DNA of 64,000 bases from an uncultured Clostridia bacterium (GCA_947589085.1 CANPZD010000005.1:1-64000), one strand, 5' to 3'. Shown: positions 42,247-53,299, numbered from the stretch's first letter. The notes: generated from the sequence alone by a model not told the origin. Made by a program: numbers and translations.

Positions 42247-43158
42247 TCAGCCGAGAAGCCGGCCGACTTTATTCATCATCTCCGTCTTGTGCTCGATGAG
42301 CGAATGCGCGTACCGACGGAGCGTGATCGAAGGATCCCGATGTCCCAATATCTCCGAGAGCGTTTTTACGTCCATGCCCACCTCCAAAGCTCTCGTCGCG
42401 AAGGTATGCCGAAGCGCGTGGAATCCCCTGTGCTCGATATGAAGTTTCCTGAGCAGGCTCGAAAACGTCCGCTGATAGGAACGGATTTCCGCGCCGTATT
42501 CGCTCTTTCCGACAACGACGAACCGCGCGCCCGTCTGTTTCCGAATGAGTTTCAGATACCCGACGATCTGCCGCGGCAACGGGATCACGCGTTCCGAACT
42601 CGGCGTTTTCGTCGTATCGAACACCTTGACATACCGATTCTCCGCCCAGCTGTCGTGGCAGGATTTCGTGATGAGCATCGTCCCGCGTTTGAGATCCACG
42701 TCGTCCCACGTGAGCGCCAGAAGCTCGCCGATCCGCAGTCCCGAATACAGACACAGCAAAATGCCGAATAAAAACGGCTTTCCCGCCTCGAGAATGTAAT
42801 TTTCGATCTTCTTCTGCTCCGCGACCGTAAAACAGGCGGCCGTGCTCATTCTGGCCTTCGGGCGGACGATGGCGTCCGAAAACTGCCTGTCGATCACGCC
42901 GAGCGTAACGCCCCGCCTCAGCGACAGCTTCAATACCGCAACGATAAAGTTGACGCTGTTCGGCGCAAGGCCGCACTCCGCAAGCGACGCCGAAAATTTT
43001 TGTAATTGCATCGCCGTAAGTTCGGCGACGTCATACTCCCCGAGCGCAGGCACAAGATATTTTTCCGCCTGCTGTCGGTACTTCATGTACGTCCTTTCCT
43101 TCGTCGAAACTTTTACGTAAAGTTCCAGCCACTCGTTCAACCATTCTTTGTACTGCAT
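42247..43158 (-). CDS. Tyrosine recombinase, probable invertase of the adjacent promoter
   Basis: The 303-residue protein has an N-terminal SAM-like core-binding domain (residues 1-95) and a C-terminal catalytic domain. All catalytic residues are visible: Arg142 (YSGLRIGELLALTW), HALR with His247/Arg250, GHRDPS with His273, and the nucleophile Tyr283 in RRYAH. The ATG at 43158 follows aaaaggag. There is no arm-binding extension, as in small invertases such as RecV or fimbrial switches. Its stop is ~75 bp from the right inverted repeat, so it most likely flips the pilin promoter. It could also be an unrelated integrase; the serine recombinase explains the element ends better. Confidence 0.9.
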   Translation of the reverse strand: MQYKEWLNEWLELYVKVSTKERTYMKYRQQAEKYLVPALGEYDVAELTAMQLQKFSASLAECGLAPNSVNFIVAVLKLSLRRGVTLGVIDRQFSDAIVRPKARMSTAACFTVAEQKKIENYILEAGKPFLFGILLCLYSGLRIGELLALTWDDVDLKRGTMLITKSCHDSWAENRYVKVFDTTKTPSSERVIPLPRQIVGYLKLIRKQTGARFVVVGKSEYGAEIRSYQRTFSSLLRKLHIEHRGFHALRHTFATRALEVGMDVKTLSEILGHRDPSITLRRYAHSLIEHKTEMMNKVGRLLG

Positions 43159-43301
43159 TTTTTACTCCTTTTGTTGGATTTTCGGCGAAAAACGCTTTGC
43201 CTTCGATGATTTTTCTCCTCTTCTTCTTCCCCTTTTGATATGAAAATAACCGTCCGAATTTTTCTCGAACGGCTTCCCGCGATAACTTCATTGCTTGTTC
43301 G

Positions 43302-43342
43302 TCTTTCCCTTAAAGCGCATGCCCCGTAGGACCCGTGGCGCC
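43302..43342. other. Attachment-site junction, 5' collagen side of the element
   Basis: Read on the minus strand: collagen codons ...GGT CCT ACG GGG, then element arm GCATGCGCTTTAAGGGAAA. Core ACGGG at 43323-43327 matches the core at 32496-32500, and the flanking CCNACGGG is shared in the same reading frame. Joining the two element arms around the core gives a ~46-bp imperfect palindrome, the expected attP. Confidence 0.85.
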
Positions 43343-43780
43343 CGTCGCGCTTGCGGAACCCGCGGGGCCTTGCGGTCCGGTTGCGCCCGTGGGACCGGTC
43401 GCGCCCGTAGCGCCGGTTGCGCCGACCGCGCCGGCAACTCCCTGCGCGCCCTGAGGACCTTGCGGACCCTGAACGCCCTGCAAACCCTGAACGCCTTGCG
43501 GGCCGGTAGCGCCGGTCGCGCCCGTGGCGCCCGTCGCCCCCTGCGGAATGGTAAAGGTGAGAATTGCGTTTTCCCCGCCCGTCTGCGTGACCGAAGCGGC
43601 GGTTCCGGGTGCGCCCGTGATCGTCTGACCGACCGTGATCGTCGCGGGGCCGGTCGCGCCCGTTGCGCCCGTCGCACCGGTTGCGCCCGTGGCGCCGCGC
43701 TGACAGATTCCGTTCCAGGAATTGCAGCCGCACGTGCAGGGGCATCCCCCGCAAATCGAACAGCGTCTGTAAATCATCAT
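43310..43780 (-). CDS. Collagen-like spore-surface protein, 5' part of a split gene
   Basis: The 156-residue frame starts with a good ribosome site (aggaggaaacact) and encodes a Cys-rich head ([13 protein letters not shown]), a first Gly-X-Y block (GATGATGATG), a spacer ([14 protein letters not shown]) and a longer Gly-X-Y block ([16 protein letters not shown]). It ends abruptly GPTGHAL, where the last three codons and stop belong to the inserted element. Collagen-like proteins with such heads form hair-like fibres on exosporia of Bacillus and Clostridioides (BclA family). The 3' part is at 32512-31943. After excision the joined protein would have ~336 residues. A glycosyltransferase gene is divergent 74 nt away, as with BclA-type glycoproteins. 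Confidence 0.9.
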   Translation of the reverse strand: MMIYRRCSICGGCPCTCGCNSWNGICQRGATGATGATGATGATGPATITVGQTITGAPGTAASVTQTGGENAILTFTIPQGATGATGATGATGPQGVQGLQGVQGPQGPQGAQGVAGAVGATGATGATGPTGATGPQGPAGSASATGATGPTGHAL

Positions 43781-43854
43781 AGTGTTTCCTCCTATTAAGA
43801 GCGGAACATACCGCCCTCTATCATCATATCCTGTAAACGGAAAAGAGGTGACTT

Positions 43855-44892
43855 ATGAAAATTTCGCTGTGTATGATCGTGAAAGACGAAGAGGCCTGTC
43901 TTGCGCGGTGTCTCGAAAGCGCAAAACCGCTCGCGGATGAGATCGTGATCGTGGACACCGGCTCCAAGGACGCCACTGCGGAGATCGCCGCGCGCTTCAC
44001 CGGGCACGTATATGCGTTTCCGTGGGAGGACGATTTTGCCAAGGCGCGCAACGTCTCTTTTTCGCATGCGACGGGCGATTATCTTATGTGGCTGGACGCC
44101 GACGACGTGATCTCTCCGGAAAACGCCGCGCGTTTTTTGCAGCTGCGCAGAACGCTGGAAGAAACGGATTACGATACGGTGATGTGCCCTTACGAGACGG
44201 GCGGCCTCCGGTATTTCCGCGAACGCGTGATCAAAAACGACGGCGCGGCGAAGTGGCAGGGACGCGTGCACGAGTGCATTCCCCCGCACGGAAAAATTCT
44301 GTATTCGGAATTTACCGTGACCCACACCCCCGGGCGCAAAGATTCGGACGCGCGCAACCTGCGCATTTACCGGAAATGGGCGGCGCAGGAGCCGCTTTCC
44401 GGCCGCGATCTCTTTTACTACGGCCGCGAACTCTATTACCACCGTCTCTATCCCGAAGCGATCGCGATCCTCGAAAAAATGCTCGCTTCCGACGCGTGGT
44501 ATGTGAATAAGATCGAGGCCTGCAGGGTGCTCTCCGACTGTCTGCTCGCGGACGGCGAGACGGATCGCGCCCTCGAAGCGCTCTTCCGCAGTTTTCTCTA
44601 CGGCGAGCCGCGCGCTTCCGCGCTCTGCGCGATCGGCGCAATCTTCAAACGGCAAAAAAAATACCGCGAAGCGGTCTATTGGTATTCGCAGGCCCTCTCC
44701 TGCCGCGATCATACGGCGGAAGGCGACTTCGAACTGCCCGCCTGCCGCGGGATCACCCCTCTTCTGGAACTCGTCGTATGTTACTACGCGCTGGGAGATC
44801 GCGAAAATGCGCTGCTGTATCATAAAAAATCGGAAGTCCTCGCTCCCGATCATCCGTCCGTCGCATTCAACCGCAAATTTTTCGGCTCATAA
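43855..44892 (+). CDS. Family 2 glycosyltransferase with TPR-like tail, possibly for spore collagen-like protein
   Basis: The 345-residue protein has a GT2 domain at the N-terminus: SLCMIVKDEEACLARCLESAKPLADEIVIVDTGSKDAT (in part) for nucleotide-sugar binding, and MWLDADDVISPE with the metal-binding D-x-D near residue 80. The C-terminal ~150 residues form TPR-like helices (YPEAIAILEKMLASD, KYREAVYWYSQAL). Such enzymes (SgtA-like) glycosylate collagen-like exosporium proteins in Clostridioides and are encoded next to them. Here it is divergent from the collagen-like gene. The ATG at 43855 follows aaagaggtgac. Substrate is inferred from context only. Confidence 0.9.
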   Translation: MKISLCMIVKDEEACLARCLESAKPLADEIVIVDTGSKDATAEIAARFTGHVYAFPWEDDFAKARNVSFSHATGDYLMWLDADDVISPENAARFLQLRRTLEETDYDTVMCPYETGGLRYFRERVIKNDGAAKWQGRVHECIPPHGKILYSEFTVTHTPGRKDSDARNLRIYRKWAAQEPLSGRDLFYYGRELYYHRLYPEAIAILEKMLASDAWYVNKIEACRVLSDCLLADGETDRALEALFRSFLYGEPRASALCAIGAIFKRQKKYREAVYWYSQALSCRDHTAEGDFELPACRGITPLLELVVCYYALGDRENALLYHKKSEVLAPDHPSVAFNRKFFGS

Positions 44893-45480
44893 TTCCCCTT
44901 CCCGCACCTCGATCGGATAGCGCGCGGCGATCTCGGCGAACCGGTAACAATCCGGCTCATGGTCCAAAATGAGGCCCGCCGCCTGCAAATGCGAATAAAC
45001 GGTGATCGAACCGAGGTATTTGAATCCGCGCCCGACAAGTTCCGCGGCTACCATGTCCGAAAGCGCATTGCGCGCGACCCACTCCGTACGATGCCGCGGA
45101 TAGACGTATGTCCTGCCGTTCGTAAACCGCCACAGGAACGCGGAAAAGGATCCGAACTCTTGCCGGATCTCCATAAACTTCCGCGCGTTGTTGATGACCG
45201 CGCGCACTTTGCGCGGCGAGCGGATCATATTCGGCACGTTCAGGATGCGTTCCACATCCGCTTCGGTGAAGGCTGCGACCTTTTTATAATCGAATCCCGC
45301 AAAACAGGCGCGGAACGTCTCCCGTTTTTTGAGCATCAGCGTCCACGAAAGGCCGCACTGCATCACTTCGAGCATGAGAAATTCGAACTGTTTCCGATCG
45401 TCGTGAAGCGGCACGCCCCATTCTTCGTCGTGATAGGTTTCGTTCAGCCCGCCGTCGCGGCACCATGCGCACTTATTCAT
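44887..45480 (-). CDS. tag: DNA-3-methyladenine glycosylase I
   Basis: The 197-residue enzyme removes 3-methyladenine from alkylated DNA. Its N-terminus (CAWCRDGGLNETYHDEEWGVPLHDDRKQFEFLMLEVMQCGLSW, in part) contains Cys and His ligands of the Tag zinc snap and the substrate-pocket Glu and Trp residues. FMEIRQEFGSF and GFKYLGSITVYSHLQAAGLILDHEPDC complete the helix-hairpin-helix-like domain and the second zinc half. The length is typical. It overlaps the HAD phosphatase gene by 8 nt upstream and the convergent glycosyltransferase by 6 nt. Confidence 0.95.
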   Translation of the reverse strand: MNKCAWCRDGGLNETYHDEEWGVPLHDDRKQFEFLMLEVMQCGLSWTLMLKKRETFRACFAGFDYKKVAAFTEADVERILNVPNMIRSPRKVRAVINNARKFMEIRQEFGSFSAFLWRFTNGRTYVYPRHRTEWVARNALSDMVAAELVGRGFKYLGSITVYSHLQAAGLILDHEPDCYRFAEIAARYPIEVREGEL

Positions 45481-46144
45481 GGGTCTCTCCCCGTTTCAAC
45501 ATCGCTTCAAGCTCTTTCAGATCCCTTACGACGGCGACCGCGGGAAACGCTTCGAATTGCTCCCGCGTCGTCGTTCCCGTCGTCACCCCCGCAAAGTCGA
45601 TCCCGGCGCGCGCCGCGGCCTCCGCGTCCACGAGACTGTCGCCCACATAGAGCGCTTGCCCGGGTTGCACGCCGATCAGCCGCACTGCCAGAAGCACGCT
45701 CTCCGGATCCGGCTTTTCATATTCCACGTCCTCATTCCCGACAACGACGCTGACACAATCCGTCAGGGCAAACTTGCGCAGGATATCTTCGATGCGGAAA
45801 CGGTGCTTGGTAGAGACGATCCCGATCGCGTATTTCCGACCCCATGTGCGCAAAAGGCGTTCCGTATCCGGATAGAGCCGCGCGTCGGCCGTCATCACTT
45901 CGTCCGCTTTGATTTGAAATTCGTCGAAGAAGCGGCGCTCTTTTTCCGCGTCGATTTCCCCGGTCAGCATGCGGAAAGCGATCTGAAGCGGATATCCGAT
46001 CGTCTTTCGGATCTCCCCGACGGAGCGGGGCGCATACCCGAGCCGTTCAAGCGCGTAATTGATGCTTGCGGCGATCGAAAGCGTGGTATCGCCGAGCGTA
46101 TAGTCAAAATCGAAGATCAGCGCTGTGTATTTTTGATGGTTCAT
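45473..46144 (-). CDS. HAD-superfamily phosphatase (Gph/PGMB-like)
   Basis: The 223-residue protein has the HAD motifs: I, FDFDYTLGDT with the nucleophilic Asp at ~12 (D-x-D-Y-T, Tyr instead of the more common Gly/Thr in this position); II, GIVSTKHR; III, KPDPES; IV, YVGDSLVDAEAAARAG. A helical cap between motifs I and II fits subclass I, as in phosphoglycolate or sugar phosphatases. The exact substrate cannot be predicted. It overlaps tag downstream by 8 nt, so both are translated together. Confidence 0.88.
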   Translation of the reverse strand: MNHQKYTALIFDFDYTLGDTTLSIAASINYALERLGYAPRSVGEIRKTIGYPLQIAFRMLTGEIDAEKERRFFDEFQIKADEVMTADARLYPDTERLLRTWGRKYAIGIVSTKHRFRIEDILRKFALTDCVSVVVGNEDVEYEKPDPESVLLAVRLIGVQPGQALYVGDSLVDAEAAARAGIDFAGVTTGTTTREQFEAFPAVAVVRDLKELEAMLKRGETHE

Positions 46145-46198
46145 ATCCGATCCGCTCGTTTCATCCGCTTATTACGAATGTTCCTTTGCATCGGCCGA

Positions 46199-47734
46199 TC
46201 ACTCCCACTCGATGGTTGCCGGGGGTTTGGAGGTGATGTCGTAGACAATGCGGTTTGCATGCTTCACTTCGTTGGTGATGCGGGTGGAGACCTTTTCCAG
46301 AACTTCGTAAGGAATGCGCGCCCAGTCGGCCGTCATGGCGTCCACGCTCGTTACGGCGCGGAGCGCGATCACATTCTCATACGTGCGGAAATCTCCCTGC
46401 ACGCCCACCGTTTTGGAATTCGTGATGACGGCAAAGTACTGCCAGATCTGATTCTGCAAACCCGCCTTTGCTATCTCTTCGCGGAAGATATGATCCGCGT
46501 CGCGCAAAGTTTCCAGCTTTTCGGGCGTTACTTCGCCCATGATGCGGATGGCAAGTCCCGGCCCGGGGAACGGCTGCCGCCAGACGACGCTGTCGGGAAG
46601 TCCGAGTTCCTTGCCCACGCGCCGCACTTCGTCTTTGAAGAGGTCCCGAAGCGGTTCGACGATCTCTTGAAAGTCCACGACGGAGGGAAGTCCGCCCACG
46701 TTGTGGTGCGATTTGATCACGGCGCTCTTTCCCTTTCCGCTCTCGATCACATCGGGATAGATCGTCCCCTGCACGAGAAAGTCCACCGCGCCGATCTTTT
46801 TCGCCTCGGCTTCGAACACTTTGATGAACTCCGCGCCGATGATCTTGCGCTTTGTTTCGGGGTCGGAGACGCCTTTGAGCTTTTCAAGAAAATGCGCGCC
46901 CGCGTCCGCCTTGATGAGATTCATGCCGAGTTTCTCGCGGAAAACGTCCATGACCTCTTCCGCTTCGTATTTTCTCAAAAGGCCGTGATCGACGAACACG
47001 CAAGTGAGGCGGCTGCCCACCGCGCGGTACACCAGCGTTGCGGCGACGGCGGAATCCACGCCGCCGGACATTGCGCAGAGCACGCGCTTTTCACCGATCT
47101 TTTCTTTGAGATACGCGACCTGTTCCTGCACGAAGTTCTTCATCGTCCAGTCCCCTTTCGCGCCGCATACCCGATACAAAAAGTTTTCCAGCATGCGGTT
47201 GCCGTACTCCGAATGCACGACCTCGGGATGGAACTGGATGCCGTAAATTTTCCTCTCCTGCGAGCCGTACACGGTCACGCGGCAGGTGGAAGTCGAAGCA
47301 AGCACTTCGAATCCCTCCGGGACTTCGGTCACATGGTCGGTGTGGCTCATCCAGCAGATGCTGCTCGCCGGCACGCCCGCAAACAGCGGCGCGTCTTTCA
47401 CGAGAGAGACCTCCCGTCTGCCGTATTCGCTCATGGCCGCATGCTCGACCTTGCCCCCCAGCGTATACGCGATGAGCTGCGCGCCGTAACAGATGCCGAG
47501 CACGGGGATCCCGAGATCGAAGATCTCCTTCGGCACGCGGGGAGAATCCGGGTCGTACACGCTGTTGGGGCCGCCCGTAAAGATGATCCCGATGGGGTCG
47601 TACCGCTTGATCTCTTCCGCCGTCATATCGCAGGGTTTCAGATCGCAGTAAACGTTGAGATCGCGCACTCTTCTTGCGATCAGTTGATTGTACTGTCCGC
47701 CGAAATCAAGAACAAGAACTTTTTCGTGTTGCAT
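46199..47734 (-). CDS. guaA: GMP synthase (glutamine-hydrolysing)
   Basis: The 511-residue protein makes GMP from XMP. The N-terminal class I glutamine amidotransferase domain has the catalytic Cys in [11 protein letters not shown] and His-x-Glu in FHPEVVHS. The central ATP-pyrophosphatase has the P-loop [12 protein letters not shown]. The C-terminal dimerisation domain ends with the signature KPPATIEWE. The size matches the family. It follows guaB on the same strand with a terminator between, so purine control of guaB could leave guaA separately transcribed. No xpt riboswitch is evident in the ~60-nt gap. Confidence 0.97.
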   Translation of the reverse strand: MQHEKVLVLDFGGQYNQLIARRVRDLNVYCDLKPCDMTAEEIKRYDPIGIIFTGGPNSVYDPDSPRVPKEIFDLGIPVLGICYGAQLIAYTLGGKVEHAAMSEYGRREVSLVKDAPLFAGVPASSICWMSHTDHVTEVPEGFEVLASTSTCRVTVYGSQERKIYGIQFHPEVVHSEYGNRMLENFLYRVCGAKGDWTMKNFVQEQVAYLKEKIGEKRVLCAMSGGVDSAVAATLVYRAVGSRLTCVFVDHGLLRKYEAEEVMDVFREKLGMNLIKADAGAHFLEKLKGVSDPETKRKIIGAEFIKVFEAEAKKIGAVDFLVQGTIYPDVIESGKGKSAVIKSHHNVGGLPSVVDFQEIVEPLRDLFKDEVRRVGKELGLPDSVVWRQPFPGPGLAIRIMGEVTPEKLETLRDADHIFREEIAKAGLQNQIWQYFAVITNSKTVGVQGDFRTYENVIALRAVTSVDAMTADWARIPYEVLEKVSTRITNEVKHANRIVYDITSKPPATIEWE

Positions 47735-47765
47735 ATCGCCTCCGGATCTTCCCTCCCGGGAAGTT

Positions 47766-47795
47766 CAAAAAACGCCCGCAATCGACGGGCGCTTT
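47766..47795 (-). terminator. Intrinsic terminator between guaB and guaA
   Basis: CGCCCG...CGGGCG stem with six T residues on the minus strand. Confidence 0.85.
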
Positions 47796-47797
47796 GA

Positions 47798-49877
<2,080 letters not shown>

Positions 49878-49991
49878 CTGTTCGAAAATGCCGCTTTTTT
49901 ATTTTATCTATTTTAGCACAGCCGACAAAAAAAAGCAACAGAAAACGCGGAATTTGTCATGAAGAAAAAAACATTTTCATAATTCTATATC

Positions 49992-50654
49992 ATGAAAAAG
50001 AGATTTCTTCTTGCGATCCCACTCGTTTTTACGTTCCCGCTTTTGCTTGCGCTTGGCGGCTGCGGCGGCGGCTACGATTATTCCAAACACCTCTCCGAGG
50101 TGCGGAGCGATATCTTCCGCGCGGAAACGGACGAGTTTTCCGTGACGCTCTTTTGCAGCCTGCGCGAATATCCCTATGCGGACGACGGGATCGCCTGCCC
50201 CATGACGAGCCTCGCGGAAATTTCCCTGATCGCAAAGGAGAGCGCGGATTACAGCGTCTATGTGGACGGGGATCCGGGCTGGGGCGGCGAAACTTCCTAC
50301 CGCAACGTGCGCGGTGATTACTACTATTCGCAAAGTTTGCCGGAATTTCCCGAGGGAAGCGTGAATCTGCGCATCGAATGGGACGATCAGACGCGCGAGA
50401 TCGCGGCCACTTCCGTGAAAACCGAAAAAACCATAACGGCACAGCAGGCGCTCGGATATGCGGTGGCACACGAGAAGGAGCTGATCGGTCGGCTCACGGA
50501 GAACAAGGCGTTCTGCGGCGAATTCCGCGTGCGGCTTCTGCGGCGGGACGAAACCTACTATTACGTCGGGATCACGGACCGGAACGGCCATACCGTCGCG
50601 CTGCTGCTCGACAGCGAATCGGGCGAAGTGCTGGCCCGCAGGGAGAGCGCCTGA
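49992..50654 (+). CDS. Putative lipoprotein with short or absent leader
   Basis: The 220-residue protein has a signal peptide (MKKRFLLAIPLVFTFPLLL) ending in LGGC, a lipobox with Cys at 24. The mature region is beta-rich with many Tyr and Asp residues and no recognised domain; its last ~60 residues have a PepSY-like pattern (YYYVGITDRNGHTVALLLDSESGEVL, in part). CATAAT (49978-49983) ends 8 nt before the ATG and TTGTCA lies 18 bp further up, so the mRNA probably has almost no leader. Followed after ~70 nt by another envelope gene on the same strand with its own promoter. Confidence 0.72.
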   Translation: MKKRFLLAIPLVFTFPLLLALGGCGGGYDYSKHLSEVRSDIFRAETDEFSVTLFCSLREYPYADDGIACPMTSLAEISLIAKESADYSVYVDGDPGWGGETSYRNVRGDYYYSQSLPEFPEGSVNLRIEWDDQTREIAATSVKTEKTITAQQALGYAVAHEKELIGRLTENKAFCGEFRVRLLRRDETYYYVGITDRNGHTVALLLDSESGEVLARRESA

Positions 50655-50689
50655 CGCCCGCCTTCTTCGCCGCCGTGTGATTTTTGTTC

Positions 50690-50718
50690 TTGACAGCCCG
50701 AAATGCGCATGGTATAAT
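50690..50718 (+). promoter_or_regulatory. Fully consensus promoter of a leaderless gene
   Basis: TTGACA (50690-50695), 17 bp, TATAAT (50713-50718): a perfect SigmaA-type promoter. The ATG at 50726 is 7 nt after the -10, so transcription should start at the start codon. Confidence 0.8.
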
Positions 50719-50725
50719 CTTTGGC

Positions 50726-51628
50726 ATGAAGGCGAAGAAACGCAAACATCTCAAACGGTTTCTGTCAGTCTCGCTCGCGATTTTTCTTGTTCTCGGCGGC
50801 GGCGTTCTCTTTTTGCTTGTTTCCAGCCTTACGCTCGACCGCCACGTGCGCGTCTGCCCCTCCTACCCCATGGAGGACCTTTCGGCCGTTGCCGCCAAGG
50901 AAAATTTCACGGAGGAGGATTACGCGTTTCTCTACCGGCAGACGGGACTTACGAAAACCGCGGTCGACACGCTGCAAACTTCGTATGGCAGAAATTTTGC
51001 GGAACGGCTCGAAGAATTTCAGAGAGCGCTGTTTTTCCGGGGCGAGATCGGGCATGAAGTCATCGTTTCCGGCGTGACATACCGCGATATCTTCTGCGAT
51101 CCCGAGACGGAGGAGCCGTTCACGGCCCCCATCGCGCGGCTGGAAGCGGGCGACGTGCTGATCACTTCCTGCACGCATACGCTGGGCTACCGCCACGGAC
51201 ATGCCGGCCTTGTGCTCGGCGACGCCAAACGCATCCTCGAAGCGCCCGCGCTCGGCCAAACCAGCATGATCTCGAAAGATGCGGTCTGGTTCCAGGAATG
51301 CGCGAACTTTATGGTGCTGCGGTTGAAGCGCGAGGCGGGAGAGAGCGACGAAGCGTACGCCGCCCGCCGCAAACAGATCGCCGACGACGCCGAGGAATGC
51401 CTTCTGGATATCCCCTACTCGCTGACGGTGGGGATCTTTTCCAAAAAAAATCAGGGTACGGCGCCGAGATCGACCAACTGTTCCCATCTCGTATGGCAGG
51501 CCTATAAGAATGCGGGATATGAGATCGACGCGGACGGCGGCCCCATCTGCACGCCGCGCGACATCTCTATGAGCGGCTGCTTCGACCTCATTCAGGTGTA
51601 CGGATTCGATCCGATCAGGCTCTGGTGA
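50726..51628 (+). CDS. YiiX/NlpC-P60-like cysteine hydrolase, membrane-anchored
   Basis: The 300-residue protein has an N-terminal transmembrane anchor (RFLSVSLAIFLVLGGGVLFLLVSSL, in part). A C-terminal domain resembles permuted papain-fold YiiX/YaeF enzymes: LEAGDVLITSCTHTLGYRHGHAGLVLGDAKRILEA (in part) with the catalytic His, and TNCSHLVWQAYKNAG with the Cys. These are thought to cleave amide bonds in cell-wall or lipid substrates. The start is set by the promoter: the ATG at 50726 sits 7 nt after a perfect -10, whereas the longer frame from 50684 would begin upstream of the promoter. Located outside the cytoplasmic membrane by prediction. Confidence 0.82.
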   Translation: MKAKKRKHLKRFLSVSLAIFLVLGGGVLFLLVSSLTLDRHVRVCPSYPMEDLSAVAAKENFTEEDYAFLYRQTGLTKTAVDTLQTSYGRNFAERLEEFQRALFFRGEIGHEVIVSGVTYRDIFCDPETEEPFTAPIARLEAGDVLITSCTHTLGYRHGHAGLVLGDAKRILEAPALGQTSMISKDAVWFQECANFMVLRLKREAGESDEAYAARRKQIADDAEECLLDIPYSLTVGIFSKKNQGTAPRSTNCSHLVWQAYKNAGYEIDADGGPICTPRDISMSGCFDLIQVYGFDPIRLW

Positions 51629-51695
51629 TCTCTCCGTTTTTCGGAACGCCGAAAAATTTGCGCTTTTTTTCGCGTTCGCCGGGCGGCAAATTTTC

Positions 51696-51724
51696 TTGAC
51701 ATTTTTTTTGAGATCCGTTAAAAT
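51696..51724 (+). promoter_or_regulatory. Promoter of the MATE leader
   Basis: TTGACA (51696-51701), 17 bp, TAAAAT (51719-51724). It gives a leader of ~130 nt before the MATE gene. Confidence 0.78.
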
Positions 51725-51755
51725 AATACGGTATACAAATTCACAGAGACGACAC

Positions 51756-51863
51756 ATGTTGCGCCGATCGGCGCGTAAATCTGATTACGGTACGGTTCGG
51801 GATGCGTCGCGGTTCGGCACATCCGGGGTGTGCCGTTTTTTTTGTGCCGCATGGAGGTTTTAA
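51756..51863 (+). CDS. Candidate 35-codon leader peptide of the MATE gene
   Basis: An ATG at 51756 opens a 35-codon frame with seven Arg (MLRRSARKSDYG...), which runs through the leader terminator hairpin and stops with TAA at 51861-51863, the last A being the A of the MATE ATG. The ribosome site is weak (cagagacgac). Upstream ORFs that end at or inside a terminator and precede efflux pumps are used in ribosome-mediated attenuation, where a stalled ribosome prevents termination. Coding use is not proven; the ORF may be coincidental. Confidence 0.45.
   Translation: MLRRSARKSDYGTVRDASRFGTSGVCRFFCAAWRF
51815..51843 (+). terminator. Leader terminator before the MATE gene
   Basis: CGGCACA pairs with TGTGCCG, followed by eight T residues, about 10 nt before the MATE ribosome site. 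A perfect 14-nt palindrome (GCGCCGATCGGCGC, 51761-51774) lies earlier in the leader and could compete in folding. Confidence 0.85.
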
Positions 51864-53254
51864 TGAACGAAAACGCCTATCTCGGAGAGGAACGCGTCGG
51901 AAAACTGCTCTTCAAATTTGCGGTCCCGTGCGTGCTTTCTCTCATCATTTCCTGTCTCTACAACATCGTCGACCAGATCTTCGTCGGGCACGGCGTGGGG
52001 CCGCTCGCCAATGCGGCGACGGGCGTGATCTTTCCCGTAACCGTCGTCGGCTGGGGACTTTCCCTCTTCTTCGGCGACGGCGCTGCGGCGTACCTCTCCA
52101 TTTCGCTCGGGAAAAAACAACCGGAAAAGATCCACAAGTGCGTGGGAAACGCGATGCTCGGTTCCTTTGTGACGGGCGGGATCCTCATCCTCGCCGCCTA
52201 TCTTTGGGGCGACGATCTGCTGATGCTCATCGGCGGCACGGAGGCGAATATCCCCTATGCGCATACGTACGGCACGATCGTGTATGCCATGATCCCGCTT
52301 GCGCTGGTGCAGAACTGTCTTGCGGCGGTCATCCGCGCGGACGGCGCGCCCCGCTACGCCATGATCGCGATGATCGCGGGCGCCGTTCTCAATATCATCG
52401 GCGATCCGATCGCCATTTACGTTCTTCGGCTCGGCATTGCGGGCGCGGCATGGGCGACCATTCTCGGGCAATTCGTCTCCTTTCTTCTCTGCGCGCTGTA
52501 TCTTCTGCGCAGCAAGACGTTCCGCTTGAACCTTAAAAGTTTCGTCCCCGACTTTCGCGTGCTAAAAAACGTGTGCCGGCTGGGACTTTCCAGCCTGTTC
52601 ACCCAGCTCTGCATCGTCATCACGACGATCGTCAACAATCTGCTGTTCGTCAAATACGGCTATCAGTGGAATGCGGAATCGGGCGGCGATATCGCGCTTG
52701 CGGCGTTTGTCGTCATTATGAAACTCTTTCAGATCGTCCTCAACATTGCGATCGGGATCGCGGTGGGCGCGCAGCCTCTCGTGGGATACAATTACAGCGC
52801 AAAAAAATACGCCCGCGTGAAGCGGCTGCTTCTGCTCGTTCTGCTATGGACGGGGGGATTGTGCCTGCTCTGCACGGTGTTTTTCGAGGCGATGCCCAAC
52901 CTGTTCATCGCCATGTTCGGGGGCGCGAACGGCGATTTCGATCCCGCCCTCTATCTGAAGTTTGCGATCCCCTGCCTGCGCATATATCTCATGTTCATCA
53001 CGTTCGGATGTCTGCAAAAGGTCTGTTCGATCTTCTTGCAGTCGATGGGACTCGCACGGCTGGCCGCGCCGCTCTCTTTCCTGCGGGATGCGCTCCTCAT
53101 TTTCTTCGCCTTCCTCATGCCGCTCGGCCTCGGCGTGATGGGCGTGGCATGGGCGGCTCCCGCCGCAGACGCCGCCGCGCTTCTCATCACGGCGCCCGTG
53201 ATGATCCGCATTTGGAGAAAACTGACCGCCTTGCAAAAATCCGAACCCATATAA
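51863..53254 (+). CDS. MATE-family multidrug/metabolite efflux transporter
   Basis: The 463-residue protein has about 12 transmembrane helices in two homologous halves. It starts with KLLFKFAVPCVLSLIISCLYNIVDQIFVGHGVG (in part), the typical MATE N-terminus, and includes GAVLNIIGDPI and FQIVLNIAIGIAVGAQPLVGYNY, conserved motifs of the MepA/NorM group. MATE pumps export drugs or cationic metabolites in exchange for Na+ or H+. The ATG at 51863 follows atggaggtttta. The leader with terminator and possible leader peptide suggests inducible expression. A shared terminator with hemW follows. Confidence 0.92.
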   Translation: MNENAYLGEERVGKLLFKFAVPCVLSLIISCLYNIVDQIFVGHGVGPLANAATGVIFPVTVVGWGLSLFFGDGAAAYLSISLGKKQPEKIHKCVGNAMLGSFVTGGILILAAYLWGDDLLMLIGGTEANIPYAHTYGTIVYAMIPLALVQNCLAAVIRADGAPRYAMIAMIAGAVLNIIGDPIAIYVLRLGIAGAAWATILGQFVSFLLCALYLLRSKTFRLNLKSFVPDFRVLKNVCRLGLSSLFTQLCIVITTIVNNLLFVKYGYQWNAESGGDIALAAFVVIMKLFQIVLNIAIGIAVGAQPLVGYNYSAKKYARVKRLLLLVLLWTGGLCLLCTVFFEAMPNLFIAMFGGANGDFDPALYLKFAIPCLRIYLMFITFGCLQKVCSIFLQSMGLARLAAPLSFLRDALLIFFAFLMPLGLGVMGVAWAAPAADAAALLITAPVMIRIWRKLTALQKSEPI

Positions 53255-53255
53255 C

Positions 53256-53294
53256 AAAAAACACGTTTTTGCGCCGTTGCAAAAACGTGTTTTT
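53256..53294. terminator. Bidirectional terminator between MATE and hemW genes
   Basis: AAACACGTTTTTGC pairs perfectly with GCAAAAACGTGTTT, flanked by A- and T-runs. Confidence 0.92.
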
Positions 53295-53299
53295 AGGAA

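Noticed and set aside
43031..43291. 86-residue minus-strand frame between the collagen 5' part and the tyrosine recombinase
   Set aside because: Most of it overlaps the recombinase start in another frame and it lacks a ribosome site; the first ~40 residues remain a faint possibility.
45479..47797. 772-residue plus-strand frame antisense to guaA and the HAD gene
   Set aside because: Antisense to two well-recognised enzymes.
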